A DNA stretch of 36,729 nt from Polynucleobacter sphagniphilus (GCF_001953355.1 NZ_MPIY01000005.1:1-36729); one strand, 5' to 3'. Shown: positions 27,637-34,284, numbered from the stretch's first letter. Notes: a model not told the origin generated them from the sequence alone. Numbers and translations: made by a program.

Positions 27637-27660
27637 ATATTTTTTAAGGAATAGTCAGAT

Positions 27661-27864
27661 ATGGCAAACGGAATTGTGAAATGGTTTAACGATGCAAAAG
27701 GCTTCGGCTTTATTACCCCTGAACTCGGTGGCGAAGATTTATTTGCCCATTTTTCAGCAATTAATAGCAATGGATTTAAGACATTAGCTGAAGGTCAAGC
27801 AGTGACTTTTGATATTACTACTGGCCCTAAAGGCAAGTTAGCATCCAATATTCAACCTGCTTAA
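27661..27864 (+). CDS. Cold-shock protein (CspA family)
   Basis: A 67-aa single cold-shock domain of full length. RNP1 is visible as GFGFITP (KGFGFI type) and RNP2 as DLFAHFSAI. It binds single-stranded nucleic acid and melts RNA hairpins, which helps translation and causes transcription antitermination in the cold. The ribosome site AAGGA is at 27646-27650. The upstream leader is long and contains the hairpin pair described separately. A terminator separates it from the IF-1 gene. Confidence 0.95.
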   Translation: MANGIVKWFNDAKGFGFITPELGGEDLFAHFSAINSNGFKTLAEGQAVTFDITTGPKGKLASNIQPA

Positions 27865-27877
27865 ATCAGAAGCAAAT

Positions 27878-27902
27878 GCCAGGCGGAAATGATTTGCCTG
27901 GC
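27878..27902. repeat. 7-bp inverted repeat after csp
   Basis: GCCAGGC and GCCTGGC pair across an 11-base loop between the csp stop codon and its terminator. It may protect the csp mRNA 3' end, but that is inference. Confidence 0.5.
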
Positions 27903-27904
27903 CC

Positions 27905-27931
27905 AAAGCCCAGCATGACTGGGCTTTTTAT
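27905..27931 (+). terminator. Rho-independent terminator of csp
   Basis: The stem AAAGCCCAG/CTGGGCTTT has a CATGA loop and is followed by TTTATTTT. Confidence 0.88.
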
Positions 27932-27950
27932 TTTCCTTGAGGGATGTTAA

Positions 27951-28211
27951 ATGGCAAAAGAAGAGTTGCTTGAAATGGAAGGTCTTGTTGATGAAATTCT
28001 GCCAGATTCTCGTTATCGGATTACCTTAGATAATGGTCATAAGCTTATTGCCTATACAGCAGGAAGAGTCAAAAAAAATCACATCCGCATATTGGCTGGG
28101 GATAAGGTTTCTTTAGAGGTCTCTCCTTATGACTTATCTAAAGGCCGTATTACATTTAGACATCTCGAAAAGAGGCAATCTTTTGCAGGTGCGCCGAATA
28201 GACGATATTGA
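27951..28211 (+). CDS. infA: Translation initiation factor IF-1 (long paralogue type)
   Basis: An 86-aa S1-like OB-fold protein: [66 protein letters not shown]-1 binds the 30S A site during initiation. Ordinary IF-1 has about 72 residues. The extra C-terminal residues and the EELLEMEG start match the second IF-1 paralogue of betaproteobacteria. It is not beside ribosomal-protein genes but next to a cold-shock gene, which suggests a growth-condition-specific copy. Whether it is the only infA cannot be seen here. Confidence 0.93.
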   Translation: MAKEELLEMEGLVDEILPDSRYRITLDNGHKLIAYTAGRVKKNHIRILAGDKVSLEVSPYDLSKGRITFRHLEKRQSFAGAPNRRY

Positions 28212-28299
28212 TAGTCTTGAAGTTAAGGCTGCAAGATAAATTACTATTTGCAAAGAATCTCTGGTGCTGATTGATATCTTCCGGTAATCTAGAAATGCT

Positions 28300-28325
28300 A
28301 AAGCCACCTTCGGGTGGTTTTTCTT
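28300..28325 (+). terminator. Rho-independent terminator of the IF-1 gene
   Basis: The stem AAAGCCACC/GGTGGTTTT has a TTCG tetraloop and a T-run, about 90 bases past the infA stop codon. Confidence 0.85.
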
Positions 28326-28673
28326 TGGGGTGATGGCAGGCTCTCTCAAATTTGAACATTGTGATACCGGCTTACCCAAACACCCATGTGAAGTTCACGG
28401 ATAACCATCGTCGCTTATCCTACTCATTGCGACTCGATAGATTTTCTATTGAGCTCACACAAGGACCAATACGTTCGATTCAACCAAGAAAAGAGGGCCG
28501 TATTGCTGTGATCCCTTCGCATTGCTGGTGGGTCGGTCGAGATTGGCTGGGCCGAAACTTCGTTTTCGAACTCGCGATCAATTGATTAACAACATGAAAT
28601 GTGTCAGCAAGTTTATGCAGGCCAACCTACAATCATCGAACTAAGTCTAGGCAATAAATTATTAGGAGCTTTT
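28326..28673. other. Intergenic stretch containing repeat copy 2
   Basis: No gene is supported in these 348 bases. An open frame at 28352-28585 reads through the tRNA-derived repeat and has no family likeness. The recognisable contents are an inverted pair GGATAA/TTATCC near 28400-28420, the repeat at 28526-28587 and the ribosome site of the next gene (TTAGGAG near 28661). Confidence 0.6.
28526..28587 (-). repeat. tRNA-Lys 3'-end repeat, copy 2
   Basis: A 62-base copy nearly identical to that at 30571-30632; most of its few differences fall in the last bases. On the minus strand it gives the lysine-tRNA T-arm start, the 22-base insertion, the T-arm end, the acceptor strand and CCA. The region after it on the minus strand has a weaker GC-rich hairpin and not the strong terminator seen at copies 3 and 4. 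Confidence 0.8.
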
Positions 28674-29708
28674 ATGAAATATCGTTTATTAGGCAATACA
28701 GGGCTTTATGTCTCTGAGCTCTGTTTAGGCACTATGACTTTTGGTGCTCAGGGATTTTGGGAGGTCATGGGCGGCTTACAGCAAAAAGCTGTCAATGAGT
28801 TGATCAAAACTTCATTTGATAGCGGGATTAACTTTATTGATACTGCTAATGTTTATTCTCTAGGGCAATCTGAAAGCTTGCTGGGACAAGCGATTAAAGA
28901 TTGCGGCTTGCCACGTGATCAATTAGTTATAGCTACCAAATCTACTGGGATTATGGATGAGACCCCCAATGGCAGAGGGCAATCACGTTTTCATATATTT
29001 AATGAAGTTGATGCGAGTCTAAAGCGCCTTCAGTTAGATCATATTGATCTTTATCAGGTGCATGGCTTTGATCCTTTAACACCATTTGAAGAGTCCTTGT
29101 CTGCGCTGAATGATTTAGTGAAAATGGGCAAGATTCGCTATATTGGTTTATGTAATATGGCTGCGTGGCAGATCATGAAGGCAATCGGCATTTCTCGTCA
29201 AAAGGGTTATGCTGAGTTTACAAGCGTGCAATCGTATTACTCTATCGCTGGAAGAGATTTAGAGCGAGAAATATTTCCTCTGGTGCAGGATCAAAAGCTA
29301 GGGCTCATGGTCTGGAGTCCTTTGGCAGGCGGCTATCTCTCGGGTAAGTTTAGTCGTGATACGGCAAATCCTGATGGAGCCAGACGCTCAAGCTTTGATT
29401 TTCCACCCATTAATAAAGATAGGGCATTTATTTGCATTGATGCAATGACACCAATTGCTAAGGCGCATGGAGTTTCTGTGGCTCAAGTCGCGCTTGCCTT
29501 TATTCTATCCAAAAAAGCAGTATCAACCATCATCATTGGTGCCCGCAAACTGGAGCAGTTAAAAGACAATATTGCTGCTAGTAAGCTAGTCTTAACGGAA
29601 GACGAGCTTAAGATACTTGATGAAGTCAGCGCCTTGAATCCAGAGTATCCAGGTTGGATGCTTACTTTCCAGGGTCAGTATCGCGCAACTCCACCAATTA
29701 AAGACTAA
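28674..29708 (+). CDS. Aldo/keto reductase
   Basis: A 344-aa NADPH-dependent aldo/keto reductase with the catalytic tetrad visible: D56 and Y61 in FIDTANVYS, K89 in VIATKST and H130 in LYQVHGFD. The C-terminal cofactor block is STIIIGARKLEQLKDNIAA. The start at 28674 follows TTAGGAG and gives the usual family beginning, MKYRLLGNTGLYVSELCLG; a longer frame from 28599 would start inside non-coding sequence. It reduces aldehydes or ketones; the substrate is unknown. It probably forms an operon with the nitroreductase (33-base gap). Confidence 0.93.
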   Translation: MKYRLLGNTGLYVSELCLGTMTFGAQGFWEVMGGLQQKAVNELIKTSFDSGINFIDTANVYSLGQSESLLGQAIKDCGLPRDQLVIATKSTGIMDETPNGRGQSRFHIFNEVDASLKRLQLDHIDLYQVHGFDPLTPFEESLSALNDLVKMGKIRYIGLCNMAAWQIMKAIGISRQKGYAEFTSVQSYYSIAGRDLEREIFPLVQDQKLGLMVWSPLAGGYLSGKFSRDTANPDGARRSSFDFPPINKDRAFICIDAMTPIAKAHGVSVAQVALAFILSKKAVSTIIIGARKLEQLKDNIAASKLVLTEDELKILDEVSALNPEYPGWMLTFQGQYRATPPIKD

Positions 29709-29741
29709 TTTTTATCTCAATCAATCATACTAAGGAAATAT

Positions 29742-30344
29742 ATGAATACATTTGATGCAATTCGCCAGCGCAGAGCAGTGAAGTACTTTGACCCCAGCCA
29801 TCAATTTTCTCAGCAGGAGATTGATCAGCTGATTGAATTGGGTATGCAAGCCCCATCTTCTTTTAATATCCAGCATTGGCGTTTAGTCAATGTCACCGAT
29901 AAAGCCCTCAGAGCAAAATTACGCGAGGCGGCAAATGACCAAGCTCAAGTGACTGATGCATCTTTGTTATTTGTTGTGACAGTGGATATCAAGGCATGGG
30001 AAAAAGATCCAGCAAGATATTGGGTCAACGCCCCTAAAGAGGCTCAAGATATCTTGGTGCCTTGGATTCACCCTTTTTATTCTGGCAAAGAACAACTTCA
30101 GCGTGACGAGGCCATGCGCTCAGCTGGAATCTTGTTGCAAACTATGATGTTGTCAGCTAAAGCAATGGGCTATGACTCTTGCCCAATGGTTGGTTTTAAT
30201 TTTGACAAGGTTGCAGAGTTGATCCATTTACCTAAAGACTATGCGATTGCAGCAATGTTGGTAATTGGTAAAGCAGTTAAACCTGCTTGGCCAAAACCTG
30301 GTTTTATTCCCAAATCAGAAATGATTATTAAAAATCACTTCTAA
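29742..30344 (+). CDS. Nitroreductase family protein
   Basis: A 200-aa flavin enzyme with the family start FDAIRQRRAVKYFDPSH (FMN phosphate contact), MQAPSSFNIQHWR, GILLQTMMLSAKAMGYDSCPM and the C-terminal VIGKAVKPAWPKPG. It likely uses FMN and NAD(P)H to reduce nitro or quinone compounds. It follows the aldo/keto reductase and ends at a terminator. Confidence 0.92.
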   Translation: MNTFDAIRQRRAVKYFDPSHQFSQQEIDQLIELGMQAPSSFNIQHWRLVNVTDKALRAKLREAANDQAQVTDASLLFVVTVDIKAWEKDPARYWVNAPKEAQDILVPWIHPFYSGKEQLQRDEAMRSAGILLQTMMLSAKAMGYDSCPMVGFNFDKVAELIHLPKDYAIAAMLVIGKAVKPAWPKPGFIPKSEMIIKNHF

Positions 30345-30345
30345 C

Positions 30346-30369
30346 TAAAGCCACCCTCGGGTGGTTTTA
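30346..30369. terminator. Bidirectional-looking terminator after the nitroreductase gene
   Basis: The stem AAAGCCACC/GGTGGTTTT has a CTCG loop. The left flank is A-rich and the right flank T-rich. It begins immediately after the nitroreductase stop codon. Confidence 0.82.
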
Positions 30370-30526
30370 GTTTGTCGGATAACCGACATATCACCATAAG
30401 CGTCCGGAAACACGACACCTGCAAGTCGCTCACGGTCAATCAGTCTGAACCAGCGTCTGCCATCCCCACTTAAAACGTCCTATAGATATCTCATTGTTAC
30501 CGGCGCCCTCCACATATGCACCAGCC
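30370..30526. other. GC-richer intergenic stretch, possible gene remnant
   Basis: The base composition is visibly richer in C and G than the flanks. On the minus strand a frame of about 45 codons (from about 30486 down past the terminator) includes GDGRRWFRLIDRERLAGVVF and PDAYGDMSVI, which looks protein-like. It has no start codon with a ribosome site, and I do not recognise it. It may be the tail of a gene lost by rearrangement beside the repeat. Confidence 0.3.
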
Positions 30527-30533
30527 CAAAAGA

Positions 30534-30563
30534 AAAAGCCCCTAGATTTTTCTAGAGGCTTTT
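30534..30563 (-). terminator. Strong terminator linked to tRNA-Lys repeat copy 3
   Basis: A 13-bp stem (30534-30546 with 30551-30563) has a 4-base loop and is followed on the minus strand by TTTCTTTT. It lies just past the CCA end of the repeat and would end the cydAB transcript. It is nearly identical to the one at 33196-33225. Confidence 0.9.
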
Positions 30564-30570
30564 GTGTAAC

Positions 30571-30632
30571 TGGTGGGTCGGGCGAGATTGGCTGCGCCGA
30601 AACTTCGTTTTCGAACTCGCGACCAAGAGATT
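30571..30632 (-). repeat. tRNA-Lys 3'-end repeat, copy 3
   Basis: Read on the minus strand it holds TTGGTCGCGAGTTCG, a 22-base insertion with its own small CGAAA/TTTCG stem, then AATCTCGCCCGACCCACCA. Without the insertion this is the T-arm, acceptor 3' strand and CCA of a lysine tRNA. The 5' half of the tRNA is missing. It sits 30 bases after the cydB stop codon, in the 3' untranslated region of cydAB. Confidence 0.85.
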
Positions 30633-30662
30633 AAAAGATACCGCTTAAGTATCTACTAATGC

Positions 30663-31688
30663 TTAGTAGTAGCTCATTGGGACAGTCTTACCCCAAAATA
30701 TTCGATAAGAGTAAAAGGTATAAAGCAGGATTGCTGGCAAGACAATTGCAGTGCCCCAAAAAATTAACCAAAGAGATTCGGTTGCAGCTGCGGCTTGCCA
30801 AATCGTCATTTGATCGACGATGATGTAAGGAAAGAGGCTATAGGCAATTCCGAAAAATGAGAGCCAATAAATTGCCACGCTTGCAACAAAAGGAACCCAC
30901 ATTTTTCGGTGTGGATTTGACGACAAGGTCGTCAGAGTTCGCTCAATGATGATAAAAAGGATCAGAGTAGTTAATGGTATTGGAGCTAAGTAGATGATAT
31001 TTGGCAGGGCAAACCACTTAGTCATAATTTCAGGACTAAAAAATGGTGTTGCAATGGATATCAATCCAATTCCAAGCGCTGTGAAGCCCAGACTTACTTT
31101 GGCCCAGTGAGTAGCCTTTAATTGCAACGCGCCTTCAGACTTCATGATCAGCCAAGTTGAGCCTAAAAGAGCGTATCCAGCAGGAACACAGGCACCCACT
31201 AGGAGAGCAAATAACCAGCCCAATAAACCAGAGTCAAAGCCCACGATATGACGCCCAATCATGACCCCTTGAGCTATGGAGGCAATAACGCTACCTAGGT
31301 AAAACAGAAAGTTCCATAGCGGTTTTTGATGGGATTGAACCTTAACCCGAAAATCAAAGGAAACGCCCCTTAAAATTAAACCAGCCAGCATGATAGCCAC
31401 GGGGATATAGAGTTCAGTCAGAATAATTCCGTGTGCCAATGGAAATGCAACTAGTAGTAGTCCAACACCTAGAACCAGCCAAGTTTCATTGGCATCCCAA
31501 AATGGCCCTATAGAAGAAATCATCATGTCCTTTTCTTCATCAGTTGCTCTATTTAGAAGAATACCAACACCTAAATCATAGCCATCCAGAACAACATAGG
31601 AGAGCACGGCAATACCCATGGCTACCAAGAAAAATAGTGGCAGCCATCCTGAAGCTTGGCTCAGATCGGGAATCATATTTAGTGGCAT
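30663..31688 (-). CDS. cydB: Cytochrome bd-type quinol oxidase subunit II (CIO type)
   Basis: A 341-aa membrane protein of full CydB/CioB length with about nine hydrophobic helices. Family blocks are YVVLDGYDLGVGILL, GPFWDANETWLVLG and GVSFDFRVK. With CydA it forms the bd-family terminal oxidase in the inner membrane; CydB binds no catalytic heme in most members. It starts 12 bases after cydA on the same strand. No small CydX gene is seen between its stop and the repeat. Confidence 0.94.
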   Translation of the reverse strand: MPLNMIPDLSQASGWLPLFFLVAMGIAVLSYVVLDGYDLGVGILLNRATDEEKDMMISSIGPFWDANETWLVLGVGLLLVAFPLAHGIILTELYIPVAIMLAGLILRGVSFDFRVKVQSHQKPLWNFLFYLGSVIASIAQGVMIGRHIVGFDSGLLGWLFALLVGACVPAGYALLGSTWLIMKSEGALQLKATHWAKVSLGFTALGIGLISIATPFFSPEIMTKWFALPNIIYLAPIPLTTLILFIIIERTLTTLSSNPHRKMWVPFVASVAIYWLSFFGIAYSLFPYIIVDQMTIWQAAAATESLWLIFWGTAIVLPAILLYTFYSYRIFWGKTVPMSYY

Positions 31689-31700
31689 TGTGAATTTATC

Positions 31701-33047
31701 TTATTGGGCATAGGAGTTAGACGTGCTTGTAATCGTATTACTTACTGGGGCTTTATCCCCTTCGCGAGCAAGGTAAAAAACCACCCCAATGTAAGAAATA
31801 ATGAGTGCGATATATAAGAATAAATACATCAGCAAGCTACTCAGAACAATGCCTCCCGCTATTGTTGTAGCGGCATCAGCGGTAGTTAGAACCCCGGTAA
31901 CGATGTAGGGCTGCCGACCAATTTCAGTGACGTACCAGCCTGCAACTACAGCAATCCAACCAGAAAAAGTCATTCCAACCAAAATTTTGGCCATCCAGGG
32001 TTTGATATCTTGTGACTTATAAATTTGCCAGCGTGCCATCCATGAAACCAATAGCATGAGTAGACCCATGCCAACCATAATACGAAAGGCAAAAAATACT
32101 GGTGCTACTGGAGGAATTTTGTTGGGGAAATCTTTTAAGCCTTGCACTTCACCATCCCAGTGATGGGTCAGATAAAAGGAGGCTAACTTAGGAATGCTAA
32201 CTTCATAGAGGTTACTCTGCGTCTTTTGATCTGGAATGGCAAAGATTACAGCTGGTATACCAGAGCCAGATTCCCAAATGCCTTCCATTGCAGCGAGTTT
32301 GGCAGGTTGATGTTGCAATGTATTTAGTCCATGTGCATCACCAAGGATGATTTGAATAGGCATCAAAATTGCTGCTGTAGTGATGGCAATTTTAAGAACA
32401 GCTTTATTAGCGGCAGACTTGCTGCCTCGGAGTTGCCTAAAGGCTGAGATGCCAGCTAATAAAAATGTCACTGTAATAAAGGCTGCAGTGAGCATATGCG
32501 CCAAGCGATAGGGCATAGAAGGATTAAATACGATGGCAAACCAATTAGTAGCATGTGCTTGGCCATCAATCATTTCAAAACCTTGCGGTGTTTGCATCCA
32601 AGAATTTAATACGATGATCCAAAAAGCGGATAAGGTGGTACCAAAAGCGACTAGAAAAGTTGCGATGGTATGAACGCGTGGAGAGACTCTTTTGCTACCA
32701 AACAGCATTACTCCCAAGAAGGTGGCCTCCAAGAAAAAAGCAGTGAGTACTTCGTAGGCAAGTAATGGGCCTGCAATATTGCCGATGGTTTTCATGTATC
32801 CAGGCCAGTTAGTGCCAAACTGAAAACTCATGGTGATACCACTGACTACCCCTAAAGCAAATGTTAATGCAAAAATCTTTACCCAAAATTGGTATGCCTG
32901 ATTCCAGCTGGAATCATGGGTTCGATTGAATTGAACTTTGAAGTAGAAAAGAAACCATCCCAAAGCAATAGAAATGGTTGGGAAAAGAATATGGAAGGTA
33001 ATATTTGCGCCAAATTGAATGCGACTAAGCACCATAGGGTCAAGCAT
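31701..33047 (-). CDS. cydA: Cytochrome bd-type quinol oxidase subunit I (CIO type)
   Basis: A 448-aa heme-bearing subunit that oxidises quinol and reduces oxygen to water. It starts MLDPMVLSRIQFGANITFH, whose final His is the expected heme b595/d ligand region. GTNWPGYMKTIGNIAGPLLAYE and the GRQPYIVTGVLTTADA block near the C-terminus follow. At about 450 aa it has the short Q-loop typical of cyanide-insensitive (CioA) enzymes; E. coli CydA has 522 residues. GRQPY replaces the usual GRQPW. I use the ATG at 33045-33047, preceded by AAGAGG, over an in-frame TTG 18 bases upstream. Confidence 0.95.
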   Translation of the reverse strand: MLDPMVLSRIQFGANITFHILFPTISIALGWFLFYFKVQFNRTHDSSWNQAYQFWVKIFALTFALGVVSGITMSFQFGTNWPGYMKTIGNIAGPLLAYEVLTAFFLEATFLGVMLFGSKRVSPRVHTIATFLVAFGTTLSAFWIIVLNSWMQTPQGFEMIDGQAHATNWFAIVFNPSMPYRLAHMLTAAFITVTFLLAGISAFRQLRGSKSAANKAVLKIAITTAAILMPIQIILGDAHGLNTLQHQPAKLAAMEGIWESGSGIPAVIFAIPDQKTQSNLYEVSIPKLASFYLTHHWDGEVQGLKDFPNKIPPVAPVFFAFRIMVGMGLLMLLVSWMARWQIYKSQDIKPWMAKILVGMTFSGWIAVVAGWYVTEIGRQPYIVTGVLTTADAATTIAGGIVLSSLLMYLFLYIALIISYIGVVFYLAREGDKAPVSNTITSTSNSYAQ

Positions 33048-33195
33048 TGTGAGCCTCTTAAGCAATGGTTGGATTTATCAACTATCTTATTCTCAAAACT
33101 CAATTGATGCTTGAGGGATTAAATATGAAGCGATTAACCCTTGAGACCCTATATTGTTTAAGGTGTTGATCAAGCAATTTGAGTGAACTAAAAGA

Positions 33196-33225
33196 AAAAG
33201 CCCCTAGATTTCTCTAGAGGCTTTT
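33196..33225 (-). terminator. Strong terminator linked to tRNA-Lys repeat copy 4
   Basis: A 13-bp stem (33196-33208 with 33213-33225) is followed on the minus strand by TTTCTTTT. It is nearly identical in sequence to the terminator at 30534-30563 and would end the toxin-antitoxin transcript. Confidence 0.9.
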
Positions 33226-33232
33226 GTATTGC

Positions 33233-33269
33233 TGGTGGGTCGGGCGAGATTCGAACTCGCGACCAACGG
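33233..33269 (-). repeat. tRNA-Lys 3' end, copy 4 (no insertion)
   Basis: On the minus strand these 37 bases read CCGTTGGTCGCGAG, TTCGAAT, CTCGC, CCGACCC, ACCA: a complete T-arm, the 3' acceptor strand and CCA, as in lysine tRNA. The upstream sequence does not give the anticodon arm, D-arm or matching GGGTCGG, so this is a fragment and not a tRNA gene. It begins 4 bases after the stop codon of the third toxin-antitoxin gene. It could be an integration attachment site. Confidence 0.82.
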
Positions 33270-33272
33270 TGT

Positions 33273-33470
33273 TTAGGTCCTAAGTTGGCGCTGTTTGATG
33301 AGTTCTGCAGCAGGGATTCGAACTATCTTACCGTCAATAGTGGTTACGATAGCCGTATTAGTTTGGATTGCCAAGTCTATTGCAGCTTGTCCAGCACGTT
33401 GCATAGCGTAGTAAGATCCTGCGATATCGGGATCAGAGGAATTACGAATGTCTTTGCTTGGAATAGTCAT
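33273..33470 (-). CDS. Small protein of the kinase/antitoxin module
   Basis: A 65-aa protein with DPDIAGSYYAMQRAGQAA near residues 14-31 (a likely helix), a short strand pair (NTAIVTTIDGKIVRIPA) and a basic C-terminus. I do not recognise a named family. Short proteins of this look sit beside zeta-like kinase genes elsewhere, which suggests a partner or second antitoxin. Both ATG 33470 and TTG 33476 are possible; the ATG lies 2 bases after the kinase stop codon. Its stop codon nearly touches the tRNA-Lys fragment. Confidence 0.65.
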   Translation of the reverse strand: MTIPSKDIRNSSDPDIAGSYYAMQRAGQAAIDLAIQTNTAIVTTIDGKIVRIPAAELIKQRQLRT

Positions 33471-33472
33471 AG

Positions 33473-33991
33473 TCAACCCTGGTCTGTTTGCTCGGGGGGA
33501 GTTTTATCTCCATCTAACAATACCCATGATTTTACAACTTTTTGGTATTTGGGCAAATTCTCGAGGCCAGCGGTATATCGCCTACGAATGACCTCTTCAG
33601 GGATGTTGTGCCCTCCTTGTGCCACCCTCTCTTTTACACGTGAAATAGCTAACTCAGAGGAACTTAGTGCAATAAACCAGAGTTTGATGACGTACCCCAG
33701 ATCTTTCCACTCCTGAATACGTTGCAGATAATGTGTGCCGGATAGAGTAGTTTCAAAGGCAAAGCTTTCGCCTGATTTGGTGTACTCATCTAATTCGTTT
33801 AGCATCAAGCGAGCCGCCTTGAATGCAACAGATTCAGGATTAAATGGTGCCAAACCAGCCGCTATAAGATCAGCATTAATAAAACGAAATGTATGAGCTT
33901 CTTGCGGTAAGAAGTTTTTGGCAAAAGTAGTTTTACCAGCTCCATTAGGTCCTGCAATGATGATAATTTTTTTATTTAAATTAACCGTCAT
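33473..33991 (-). CDS. Zeta toxin-like P-loop kinase
   Basis: A 172-aa P-loop protein. Walker A is GPNGAGKT at residues 14-21. FRFINADLIAAGLAPFNPES is the following zeta-type substrate loop, SFAFETTLSG the central strand, and SRVKERVAQGGHNIPEEVIRRRY the lid with Arg residues. Zeta toxins phosphorylate UDP-N-acetylglucosamine; shorter relatives like this one have unproven substrates. Its ATG overlaps the stop of the upstream antitoxin-like gene by 4 bases, the usual antitoxin-first toxin-antitoxin layout. Confidence 0.85.
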   Translation of the reverse strand: MTVNLNKKIIIIAGPNGAGKTTFAKNFLPQEAHTFRFINADLIAAGLAPFNPESVAFKAARLMLNELDEYTKSGESFAFETTLSGTHYLQRIQEWKDLGYVIKLWFIALSSSELAISRVKERVAQGGHNIPEEVIRRRYTAGLENLPKYQKVVKSWVLLDGDKTPPEQTDQG

Positions 33992-34185
33992 TTGATTGTG
34001 CCCTTAATATAACTTTGGTTAGTTTCTTCTATTAATTGGGCGATACTTTTTTTGCCATTTATATAGTCAGTAAGTTTTTGTTCAAACTGCGTTGCTAGGG
34101 CGATGCCTTCAATTCGAGCAGAGGCAATGGCGTTGCAAACGATGTATTGGCGAGGCTGATGTGTTGTGACAAGCTTTGCTGGCAT
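33988..34185 (-). CDS. VbhA-like antitoxin
   Basis: A 65-aa protein. NAIASARIEGIALATQFEQK (residues 18-37) contains S22-x3-E26-G27, matching the (S/T)xxxE(G/N) inhibitory motif of Fic-toxin antitoxins such as VbhA. YINGKKSIAQLIEE follows, as in the VbhA helical bundle. In Fic systems the Glu blocks ATP binding. Here the next gene is a P-loop kinase and no Fic gene is visible. It starts at ATG 34183-34185 and is the first gene of the three-gene unit, coupled by an ATGA overlap. Confidence 0.72.
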   Translation of the reverse strand: MPAKLVTTHQPRQYIVCNAIASARIEGIALATQFEQKLTDYINGKKSIAQLIEETNQSYIKGTIK

Positions 34186-34284
34186 TCCACTATTTTATTG
34201 GATTTGGGTCGGATTCCCTAGCCAATAAATGACCCTAAAACAGGCTAAAAAGGACAGTTTTAAAAGATATCGCTGGCAATAAAA

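Noticed and set aside
28352..28585. A 77-aa protein gene between infA and the aldo/keto reductase
   Set aside because: There is no ribosome site, the frame reads through tRNA-derived repeat copy 2, and the product does not resemble any family.
27361..33269. CRISPR array formed by the four repeats
   Set aside because: The copies are 1-2.7 kb apart with genes between them, and there are no short regular spacers or cas genes.
33233..33310. A complete tRNA-Lys gene on the minus strand
   Set aside because: Only the T-arm, acceptor 3' strand and CCA are present. The bases that should form the anticodon arm, D-arm and 5' acceptor are coding sequence of the small third toxin-module gene and do not pair.
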